A stretch of DNA of 20,014 nt from an uncultured Alphaproteobacteria bacterium (GTDB taxonomy: Bacteria > Pseudomonadota > Alphaproteobacteria > CAAHEQ01 > UBA3637), in the NCBI GenBank assembly GCA_937935995.1, contig CALGXF010000018.1:1-20014 (forward strand), in the 5' to 3' direction. A program made the position numbers and the translations under genes. The notes beneath the pieces were generated by a model. That model saw nothing but the letters and a program-made list of their open reading frames with translations. It searched no databases and was not told where the DNA came from. This document shows, one piece after another, positions 13,806-20,014 of the stretch. Position 1 is the first letter of the stretch, and each line of letters starts with the position of its first letter.

Positions 13806-14074
13806 TTTCTAACGCCTCCAAGTTTTATAAACAAAACCCACCGGTAAAGGTGGGCGGATGTTAGAAAACCGTTTACTATCGGACGGCTCGGTTTATTCAG
13901 CCAAAGCCTTATTCGCCGACATCCGCCCGGTTAAGGCAGATTATCGGCATATTTATTTTATGTCGTTATGCAAAAACGACAGATAGTAAAAGGGTTTTCT
14001 ACGCCCTTGTTGCATGCAAAGGATGCAACTTTATTAGGGTATCAGACAAATGCAATCTTGTCCAGAATAAAACT
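13806..14074 (-). promoter_or_regulatory. Structured leader B, candidate riboswitch/attenuator
   Basis: Second copy of the leader, before repeat protein B. The same helices are present: closing helix 14001-13993 with 13869-13861 continued by TTTACTATC/GATAGTAAA (13990-13982 with 13880-13872, plus-strand reading), hairpin GTTGCAT/ATGCAAC (14029-14009), hairpins at 13980-13962 and 13946-13915, terminator 13854-13827 and GGAGG at 13819-13815. In the extended closing helix four base pairs differ from leader A at both partners yet still pair. The alternative pairings also persist: 13928-13919 with 13861-13852, and 13868-13860 with 13813-13805. Loops vary more than stems. The region lies between the ppdK terminator and the repeat-protein gene. 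Confidence 0.75.
13827..13854 (-). terminator. Leader B terminator (attenuator)
   Basis: CCCACC, loop TTTACC, GGTGGG, then TTTTGTTTAT on the minus strand. The stem is identical to that of leader A while the loop differs in length and sequence, which supports a functional hairpin. Confidence 0.75.
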
Positions 14075-14102
14075 AAAAAATCCCCTGCTTGGAGGGCAGG
14101 GG
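14075..14102 (-). terminator. Intrinsic terminator after ppdK
   Basis: CCCCTGC/GCAGGGG stem identical to the one at 12046-12066, followed on the minus strand by A and six T's. It lies 27 bases after the ppdK stop. The homology between the two leader regions extends through this hairpin. Confidence 0.85.
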
Positions 14103-14128
14103 ACTTTTGACTTCAAATAACCGGATGA

Positions 14129-16789
14129 TTATTTTTGTTCGTCTTTAACAGCAGCTTGTGCTGCGGCCAAACGTGCAATCGGCACGCGGTACGGCGAACA
14201 AGAAACGCCATCCAAGTATTGGTTCAAGTACATAATCGAAGCCGGATCACCACCGTGTTCACCACAGATGCTTAAATACAGCTCTTTATTTGTCTTGCGG
14301 CCGTCTTGGCAAGCCATTGCGACCAATTTACCAACACCGGATTGATCCAAAGATTGGAACGGATCCCGTTCATAAATGCCTTTTTCAACATATTTCGGCA
14401 AGAATGAACCGGCGTCATCACGGCTCATCCCCAACGTGGTTTGGGTTAAGTCGTTTGTTCCGAATTCGAAGAAATCGGCGATTTCGGCAATTTCGTCAGC
14501 CAGTAAAGCTGCACGCGGCAATTCAATCATTGTACCGACGAAGTATTCCACTTTCTTACCTTTTTCCGCAAAGACCTTTTCTGCAGTTTCATCAATAATC
14601 TTTTTGCAGATTTCCAGTTCTTTTTTGGAAGAAATCAACGGAACTTCGATTTCCGGAATGACTTTGATGCCTTGAGCGGAAACTTCCAACGCTGCTTCGA
14701 TAATAGCGCGTGTTTGCATTTCACAGATTTCCGGGAAGACAACAGCTAACCGGCAACCGCGCAGACCCAACATCGGGTTTGCTTCATGCAATTGCGCTGT
14801 CCGAGCGGCGATTTCTTCAACGGAAACGCCCAATTCTTGAGCAATTTCGACTTGTTCGTCGTGTTTATGCGGCAAGAATTCATGCAAAGGCGGGTCAAGC
14901 AACCGAATGGTAACCGGCAGGCCTTCCATAATCTTGAACAATTCGACGAAGTCGTTGCGTTGATACGGCAACAGTTTATCCAAAGCAACACGACGGTCAG
15001 CTTCTGTTTTTGCCAAAATCATTTCGCGCATGTGGTTAATCCGACCCGGGTCAAAGAACATGTGTTCTGTCCGGCACAAACCAATTCCTTCAGCGCCGAA
15101 TTGACGAGCTGTTTGCGCATCTTTCGGTGTTTCGGCGTTAGCACGAACGCGCAGTTTACGGATTTCATCAACCCATCCCATGAATTCACCGAAGTTACCG
15201 GTCATTTCCGGCAAGACCAATGCCAACGCACCGTTCATCACTTCACCGGTTGACCCGTCGATAGAAATCATGTCGCCTTCTTTGATAACCAAGTCGCCAA
15301 CTTTCAAGAACTTGCCTGTGTAGTCAATGCGCAGTTCAGGAACACCGGAAACACACGGTTTACCCATGCCGCGTGCCACAACGGCAGCGTGGGACGTCAT
15401 ACCGCCGCGCGCCGTCAAAATACCTTGCGCAACGTGCATACCGGAAATGTCTTCCGGAGATGTTTCAACACGAACCAAGACCACTTTTTTGCCTTGACCG
15501 GCCCATGTTTCGGCATCCGCCGCAGAGAAGACAACTTGACCGACCGCAGCACCCGGAGAAGCCGGCAACCCGCGGGCAATGACTTCTTTTTTCGCTTTTT
15601 TGTCGAACATCGGGTGTAATAATTGATCCACTTGACCGGCTTCAACACGCATAATCGCTGTCTTTTTGTCAATCAAGCCTTCTTTCACCATTTCAACGGC
15701 AATACGCAATGCAGCTGTTCCGGTCCGTTTCCCGTTCCGCGTTTGCAACATCCACAATTTACCGTCTTGAATCGTGAATTCCATGTCTTGCATGTCTTTG
15801 TAATGCGCTTCCAATTTGGCGCGAATGTCAGACAATTGTTTGAATAATTCCGGGAATTCTTCTTCCATGCAGGGCATATCCGTACCGGAACGTTCTTTGA
15901 CCAATTTTGTCATCGGTTGCGGTGTCCGAATACCGGCAACGACGTCTTCGCCTTGCGCGTTCTTCAAATATTCACCGTAGAAATAGTTTTCACCGGTCGC
16001 CGGGTCGCGGGAGAAGCAAACACCTGTTGCAGAGTTGTCTCCGGAGTTTCCGAATACCATGGTTTGAACGTTTACGGCAGTTCCCCAGTTGCCCGGAATG
16101 TTGTTGAGTTTACGATATGTAATTGCGCGGTCAATCATCCAAGAACCGAACACGGCACCGATTGCGCCCCATAATTGTGTTTGCGGATCTTGCGGCAACG
16201 GTTTGCCGGCATCATCACAGATTTTTTTGAATTGCGCAATGACGTCTTTTAATTGTTCAACTGTCATTTGGTTGTCGAACTTGTATCCGTTTTCATCACG
16301 AACTTTGTCCAAGACATGTTCAAAGTTATCGGAATGAACGCCCATCACGACATCGCCGTACATTTGAATAAAGCGGCGGTAAGAGTCGTAAGCGAATCTT
16401 TCATTACCGGAAACTTTGGCTAACCCTTTAACTGTTTCGTCGTTTAAACCGAGGTTCAAAACAGTATCCATCATACCCGGCATGGAAACACGCGCACCGG
16501 AACGGACGGAGAAAAGCAACGGGTTATCGGCATCACCGAATTTTTTACCCATTTTAGCTTCGATTCCGGCCAAAGCCGCATTTACTTGTTCTTTTAAATC
16601 AGCCGGGTAAGTTTTGTTATTTTCATAAAAATATGTACAAACTTCCGTTGTGATTGTAAATCCCGGAGGGACCGGAACGCCGATGCTTGCCATTTCGGCC
16701 AGGTTTGCCCCTTTGCCGCCCAGCAAGTTTCTCATATCGGCACGGCCTTCAGCTTGACCGTCACCAAACGTATAAACCCATTTTGTCAT
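14129..16789 (-). CDS. ppdK: Pyruvate, phosphate dikinase
   Basis: 886 aa, full length. It interconverts pyruvate + ATP + Pi and phosphoenolpyruvate + AMP + PPi in the cytoplasm, serving glycolysis or gluconeogenesis. Domains in order: N-terminal ATP-grasp nucleotide-binding domain (about 1-350; GGKGANLAEM at 24-33, SVRSGARVSMPGMMDTVLN at 94-112), phosphohistidine domain (about 405-520; GGMTSHAAVVARG with H467 and the regulatory-type Thr 465), and C-terminal PEP-binding TIM barrel (about 540-880; LCRTEHMFF, EFGTNDLTQTTLG, and catalytic Cys 842 in ICGEHGGDP). All key residues are present. AAAGGA lies ten bases before ATG 16789. A terminator follows at 14102-14075. It is transcribed in the same direction as the prepilin-like gene but is separated from it by a strong hairpin. 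Confidence 0.98.
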   Translation of the reverse strand: MTKWVYTFGDGQAEGRADMRNLLGGKGANLAEMASIGVPVPPGFTITTEVCTYFYENNKTYPADLKEQVNAALAGIEAKMGKKFGDADNPLLFSVRSGARVSMPGMMDTVLNLGLNDETVKGLAKVSGNERFAYDSYRRFIQMYGDVVMGVHSDNFEHVLDKVRDENGYKFDNQMTVEQLKDVIAQFKKICDDAGKPLPQDPQTQLWGAIGAVFGSWMIDRAITYRKLNNIPGNWGTAVNVQTMVFGNSGDNSATGVCFSRDPATGENYFYGEYLKNAQGEDVVAGIRTPQPMTKLVKERSGTDMPCMEEEFPELFKQLSDIRAKLEAHYKDMQDMEFTIQDGKLWMLQTRNGKRTGTAALRIAVEMVKEGLIDKKTAIMRVEAGQVDQLLHPMFDKKAKKEVIARGLPASPGAAVGQVVFSAADAETWAGQGKKVVLVRVETSPEDISGMHVAQGILTARGGMTSHAAVVARGMGKPCVSGVPELRIDYTGKFLKVGDLVIKEGDMISIDGSTGEVMNGALALVLPEMTGNFGEFMGWVDEIRKLRVRANAETPKDAQTARQFGAEGIGLCRTEHMFFDPGRINHMREMILAKTEADRRVALDKLLPYQRNDFVELFKIMEGLPVTIRLLDPPLHEFLPHKHDEQVEIAQELGVSVEEIAARTAQLHEANPMLGLRGCRLAVVFPEICEMQTRAIIEAALEVSAQGIKVIPEIEVPLISSKKELEICKKIIDETAEKVFAEKGKKVEYFVGTMIELPRAALLADEIAEIADFFEFGTNDLTQTTLGMSRDDAGSFLPKYVEKGIYERDPFQSLDQSGVGKLVAMACQDGRKTNKELYLSICGEHGGDPASIMYLNQYLDGVSCSPYRVPIARLAAAQAAVKDEQK

Positions 16790-16823
16790 GGATCATTTAT
16801 CCTTTCACATAGTTAAACAAAAA

Positions 16824-16876
16824 AGCACTCCCGTTTTTTAAAGGCATACATGAACAGAATCCCTTTTAAAAACGGG
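16824..16876 (-). terminator. Long-stem terminator after the prepilin-like gene
   Basis: On the minus strand a 15-position stem (16876-16862 with 16844-16830) pairs at all positions but one A-A mismatch, beginning CCCG and ending CGGG. It is followed by AGTGC and six T's. It should insulate ppdK from the upstream gene, yet no clear ppdK promoter is visible in the remaining ~35 bases. Confidence 0.65.
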
Positions 16877-16964
16877 AAAAAAACTTTCTAAAACAGCAAT
16901 GGTTTTAGCATGGATTCAAAAGCTTGGCAAGGACTTTTTTAAGACTTTTTTAAGCTTTTAAAAA

Positions 16965-19817
16965 TCAGCACATTTCATCGCATTGCTGGGTTCCGTCCCC
17001 CATGTCGTAACAGTACGTGTAACAACACGAGCAATATGTCGATGTAACGCCGTCATAGGTATCTGTATAACATTTTGTTCCGGTGAAACCTTCGCCTTCA
17101 CAACACATATAAGACGTGACGGTTTTGCCGTTTTGCTGATAAGAGGAACCAAAGAATATTCGGTCTTCCGCACAGCATTCTATGAAGTAATCGCCTTCAT
17201 AGTAAGCTGGGTAAGCATAGGCTTTTTTCCCTTCTTCACAACAATAGGTTCCTTCGGGATCTCCGCTAATCGGAACCGGAGAGTTAGTACTTCCTCCCGG
17301 ATACTTAAGACAACAATTATAAAAGTAGCTTGAGGAGGTGGGATCTTTTCTATATATGGCTAATCCATTGGGGGTTGCATTGGACCAAGGGCCACAGCAA
17401 TATTGTCCGCCTGTCGGCGTGTCATAGAGTTGGCCGGCACCCGTTCCGTATCTGTCATAAGTTTGGCAACAATTATATGGTTGATTATTGTTTTGCCAAT
17501 CATGTTTCTTATAGGGTGTTCCATCACAACAACGGCCGGTAATATTCCAATATTGATCTGTCGCTTCATAAGCCGTTTGTCCCGGTTGGCAACACGCTTG
17601 ATAAGGTTTATCGTAAACGTCCACAATTTCATAGCCATCGGTCGAACAACAAGATAAATAGTGATTATAAGAATCTCTGTTGAGATAATTCGTGTAAAGT
17701 TTTGATGGTTCACAGCAATAAGAATATGCATACCCGATTTCGTAAGTATCATTTCGATTGTAGGCATAACCGACTTGATCACTGGGGCAACACATAAAAT
17801 GGCCTGAAATCATTCCTTCAAAGGAACGAATACTGGTCACATGACCGCTTTCACAGCAAGAATAAGCACTTACTCCGTCCTCTTGGGTGTTTCTGTAAAC
17901 TTCTCCGTCGCAACATTTTGAAGCGGGAGAACCGTATCCGTTGTTAACGACATAGGGCGTTGTTCCGACAGAACAACATGTTTCTGCATCCGTCCATCCG
18001 ATAACTTCTACATTGGGGTTATCGCAACAACCGATATCGTTATTTATGGTCAGATAGGCCGTTTGATTTTCGCCGCAACAGATGCGCAGCCATGGGTATT
18101 CTTTGCCGTCATATTCAACTTTTTGTGTACATTGCCCGATGTCCGAACCGCGGCATTTATTCCACCCTTTGTTCGGTTCTTCACAGCAGGAAAAAGAAGG
18201 GCTGGTCAAAGAAGGCGTAACCAAAACGCCGTTGGCGCAATAGCCTTCCTGACATGTCCCGTCAATACAGGTTAATCCATCCGCACAGCATGTTTCGCCG
18301 CATGATTTTTCTAATGGGCAACACGCTTCATTGATACAGCTTTCTCCCAATTCGGGGTCACAACAGGATGTTCCGCAACTTTCGTATCCTGTTTTACAGC
18401 AATTTTCAATTGCGACACAACTGGTACATGTTTTATCCGGTTCTTCACATTCTCCACAATCAGGCGCTTCTTTGTCTATGCAAGGATCTGTACATATACC
18501 GTCGGTGCAGGCCAGATTGCCCGGGCAGTCATCATTTGAATAGCAGATGTCCGGATTTTTGCATTCGCCTTCTGTACAAGTTAAGTTTCCATCGCAATCG
18601 GTAGAAGTTGTACATGTATCCGGTTTTTCGCATTTATTATTCACACATGTTTGGTCACCGATACAATCTGTGTCATTGGTACAAGGTGTTTCCTCTTCCG
18701 GTTCTTGGCATGTGCCGTTGATACAAACCAACGTGCCGGTGCAGTCTTTGGATAATGTACAGGGTTCGGGATTTTTGCATTCCCCATTGGTACAGATTAA
18801 CCCATTTTCACAATCCGAACTGTTTTCGCAGTCAGTCGGTTTTTGACATTCATCGTTTACACAGACTTGATCACCCGGACAGTCAACATCTTCTACACAA
18901 GGCGTGTTCGGGTCAGGTTCTTGACACGTTCCGTTGATACAAACCAACGTGCCGGTACAATCTTTGGATAAATCACACGGAATTGGATCCGGGTCACTGC
19001 CCGAACCACTTCCGGAACCACTCCCCGAGCTGCCCGATGTCCCGCCGGAACCACTCGTACCGCCGGAACCACTGGAACCACCGTGACCTGTGCCATCACA
19101 AATATCTCCGTCCGAACCAAAACAGAATTTCATCGCCAAACCATCTGCATTGCCGCAAATGTCACTGTCTCCCGTATAAACCGAATTATTCACCACAATC
19201 TGGTCAATGTCTGTCGGGTTCATCTTTAAAATCAATTCGCACACACGATATGTCACATCTGTTGCTTCTACGTAATAGGATGTGCCTTTATCTTTCACTG
19301 TCGTCATCGGGTAATAGGTTCCCCGTTTTCCGTTGCCGGGTAGTCCCGGAAACCGGAATTCATGACCAACCGATTTGTTCATGTAATATTCATCAATCAT
19401 CGGAACGTTTGTTCCGCGTAACATGACATCGTGAATTGTTTCGTTTGCCCGATGTTTATTCATGGCATAGGTAAACCCGACCAAAGCCGTGATGGACAGA
19501 ACGCCGATAATTGCCAAAATCGCCAGCATCTCCAATAATGTTCGACCGGAATGCCCTGAACGGCCGGGGCGGGCGCTCATATCATGCGCCCCGGCCGGAG
19601 AATACATCCGGTGGAACAATCGATCCAAATTCCCAAGTCTCGTCCCGAGAGAGGCAGAGGGTCGGGGCGACCCTTTCTTTGATATGTCTGTTCCATTTGT
19701 TGAATTCATTTCCACGCGGGATGAGGTGCGGGGGAACGTTTCGTTGTTGAAACCGCCAACCAGTCGTGTCCAAATTTTTCGGGTGTGTTTTTTTATTTGT
19801 GAATGAAGATGTGTCAT
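16965..19817 (-). CDS. Giant Cys-rich prepilin-like surface protein
   Basis: 950 aa with about 94 cysteines by hand count. A class III (prepilin) signal is clear: SG^RTLLEMLAILAIIGVL, cleavage after G91, Glu at +5 (E96), then a hydrophobic helix to about 118, as in type IV pilins and type II secretion pseudopilins. A pilin-like alpha/beta head (about 120-240) follows, then a Ser-Gly linker (about 244-274), seven repeats with four Cys each (281-445, consensus PCxxxxDCxGxLxCxxGxCxxP), a compact Cys-rich module (446-545), and a tail in which CC doublets recur about every 25 residues to the end. The start at 19817 has an excellent ribosome binding site (AAAGGAAAGGAA), so the 91-residue leader, far longer than usual, appears real; M80 (19580) is the alternative. 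Probably exported, disulfide-crosslinked and surface-exposed. I see no assembly genes in this window. Confidence 0.85.
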   Translation of the reverse strand: MTHLHSQIKKHTRKIWTRLVGGFNNETFPRTSSRVEMNSTNGTDISKKGSPRPSASLGTRLGNLDRLFHRMYSPAGAHDMSARPGRSGHSGRTLLEMLAILAIIGVLSITALVGFTYAMNKHRANETIHDVMLRGTNVPMIDEYYMNKSVGHEFRFPGLPGNGKRGTYYPMTTVKDKGTSYYVEATDVTYRVCELILKMNPTDIDQIVVNNSVYTGDSDICGNADGLAMKFCFGSDGDICDGTGHGGSSGSGGTSGSGGTSGSSGSGSGSGSGSDPDPIPCDLSKDCTGTLVCINGTCQEPDPNTPCVEDVDCPGDQVCVNDECQKPTDCENSSDCENGLICTNGECKNPEPCTLSKDCTGTLVCINGTCQEPEEETPCTNDTDCIGDQTCVNNKCEKPDTCTTSTDCDGNLTCTEGECKNPDICYSNDDCPGNLACTDGICTDPCIDKEAPDCGECEEPDKTCTSCVAIENCCKTGYESCGTSCCDPELGESCINEACCPLEKSCGETCCADGLTCIDGTCQEGYCANGVLVTPSLTSPSFSCCEEPNKGWNKCRGSDIGQCTQKVEYDGKEYPWLRICCGENQTAYLTINNDIGCCDNPNVEVIGWTDAETCCSVGTTPYVVNNGYGSPASKCCDGEVYRNTQEDGVSAYSCCESGHVTSIRSFEGMISGHFMCCPSDQVGYAYNRNDTYEIGYAYSYCCEPSKLYTNYLNRDSYNHYLSCCSTDGYEIVDVYDKPYQACCQPGQTAYEATDQYWNITGRCCDGTPYKKHDWQNNNQPYNCCQTYDRYGTGAGQLYDTPTGGQYCCGPWSNATPNGLAIYRKDPTSSSYFYNCCLKYPGGSTNSPVPISGDPEGTYCCEEGKKAYAYPAYYEGDYFIECCAEDRIFFGSSYQQNGKTVTSYMCCEGEGFTGTKCYTDTYDGVTSTYCSCCYTYCYDMGDGTQQCDEMC
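18483..18977 (-). repeat. Seven four-cysteine repeats with 216-bp block duplication
   Basis: Units begin at residues 281, 307, 330, 353, 379, 402 and 425. Units 4-6 lie exactly 72 residues (216 bp) after units 1-3 and match them one to one (for example CTGTLVCINGTCQEP in units 1 and 4), so a three-unit block was tandemly duplicated; unit 7 is more diverged. Confidence 0.9.
18996..19088 (-). repeat. Ser-Gly low-complexity linker
   Basis: About 31 residues of Gly, Ser and a few Thr, with a repeated SGSGGT unit and then alternating Ser-Gly. It separates the pilin-like head from the Cys-rich repeats and is likely a flexible spacer. The DNA is a GC-rich imperfect tandem repeat. Confidence 0.85.
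19561..19673 (-). repeat. Cluster of three palindromes inside the prepilin leader
   Basis: Within the coding sequence for residues about 49-86 lie three perfect inverted repeats: 11-bp arms at 19561-19571 and 19587-19597 (CGGCCGGGGCG/CGCCCCGGCCG), TCTCG/CGAGA at 19638-19650, and GGGTCG/CGACCC at 19659-19673. The stretch is markedly more GC-rich than the rest of the window, as if it were an in-frame palindromic insertion. Confidence 0.65.
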
Positions 19818-19946
19818 TGAATATTCCTTTCCTTTATTAAGAGCCCAAAATAAAGAAAATTGTCATAGATTAAGACGCATAAAACACCATGGTTTCATGT
19901 CCTTTAGTTTAAATGAGTTAAAATCAGAAAGATACCCCTGTTTATT

Positions 19947-19981
19947 GGGATAAATGTTTGTTAAACAAGAAAAATTATCCC
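19947..19981. promoter_or_regulatory. Nested inverted repeat upstream of the prepilin-like gene
   Basis: GGGATAA and TTATCCC flank an inner TGTTTGTTAAACA dyad. The site is about 130-165 bases upstream of the start, where an operator or a leader hairpin could lie. I find no convincing -35/-10 pair for this gene; ATGACA at 19866-19861 lacks a good -10. Confidence 0.35.
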
Positions 19982-19996
19982 ACTTGAGAAGATACC

Positions 19997-20014
19997 GGGG
20001 GGGGAGATCGGAAG
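19997..20014. other. Poly-G plus Illumina adapter remnant
   Basis: Eight G's (19997-20004) are followed by AGATCGGAAG (20005-20014), the first ten bases of the TruSeq adapter. This is untrimmed library sequence, so the genome stops at or before 19996 here. Confidence 0.92.

Noticed and set aside
11768..14102. The duplicated leader as a MITE or other mobile element
   Set aside because: There are no terminal inverted repeats or target duplications, and both copies sit at the same position relative to paralogous genes, so duplication of leader plus gene is simpler.
14786..15253. 155-aa plus-strand frame inside ppdK
   Set aside because: It is a shadow of the ppdK coding sequence, whose conserved motifs are all on the minus strand.
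17360..17782. 140-aa minus-strand frame overlapping the Cys-rich tail
   Set aside because: It overlaps the prepilin-like gene in another frame and has no ribosome binding site or recognisable features.

Overview
This window looks like one complete contig from a metagenomic assembly. It begins with nine G's and ends with eight G's followed by AGATCGGAAG, the start of the common Illumina adapter, so both ends are library artefacts rather than genome. The biological sequence is moderately AT-rich. The order rpmF-plsX-fabH-ihfA-merR, the map-radC pair and a pyruvate phosphate dikinase point to an alphaproteobacterium; the composition together with large Cys-rich prepilin-like proteins recalls AT-rich, gut-associated Rhodospirillales/RF32-type lineages (inference).

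Layout. 1-1480 (+): a two-gene unit of unrecognised proteins, a basic 370-aa protein with glycine-rich hydrophobic segments and an overlapping acidic 109-aa partner. 1490-3314 (-): a three-gene unit, two unrecognised proteins and then a half-size ferritin-like protein. 3524-3690: tRNA-Ala(GGC) with its own promoter and terminator. 3691-5234 (-): radC and map, coupled by an ATGA overlap. 5236-5461 (+): a near-consensus promoter and a 45-aa single-pass membrane protein. 5534-8830 (+): the housekeeping block rpmF, plsX, fabH, ihfA, a MerR regulator and a small Cys-cluster protein, closed by a strong terminator. 8944-10790 (-): a lipoprotein with its own promoter, and an operon of an unknown protein plus an HD-domain phosphohydrolase.

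10891-14102 (-) is the most unusual part. Two transcription units each begin with a nearly identical ~290-nt structured leader. Leader B precedes a secreted protein with four 13-residue repeats and a lipoprotein gene; leader A precedes a paralogous secreted protein with eight repeats. Each leader has hairpins, a multi-branched core closed by a helix whose bases changed with compensation between the copies, an intrinsic terminator just before the ribosome binding site, and competing pairings that could open or close that terminator and the start region. It behaves like a candidate riboswitch or attenuator, and I cannot assign it to a class I know.

14129-16789 (-) is pyruvate phosphate dikinase (ppdK). 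16965-19817 (-) encodes a 950-aa protein with a type IV prepilin signal, a Ser-Gly linker, seven four-cysteine repeats (six of them a 216-bp tandem duplication of a three-unit block) and a tail with about 18 CC doublets. Its prepilin leader is unusually long, GC-rich and built over three palindromes.

How the genes work together: the central plus-strand block couples ribosome assembly (L32) with phospholipid and fatty-acid initiation (PlsX, FabH) and nucleoid/regulatory proteins. The minus-strand 10.9-19.8 kb region is dominated by exported proteins (three with signal peptides or lipoboxes, and one prepilin-like), which suggests a cell-surface function next to central carbon metabolism.
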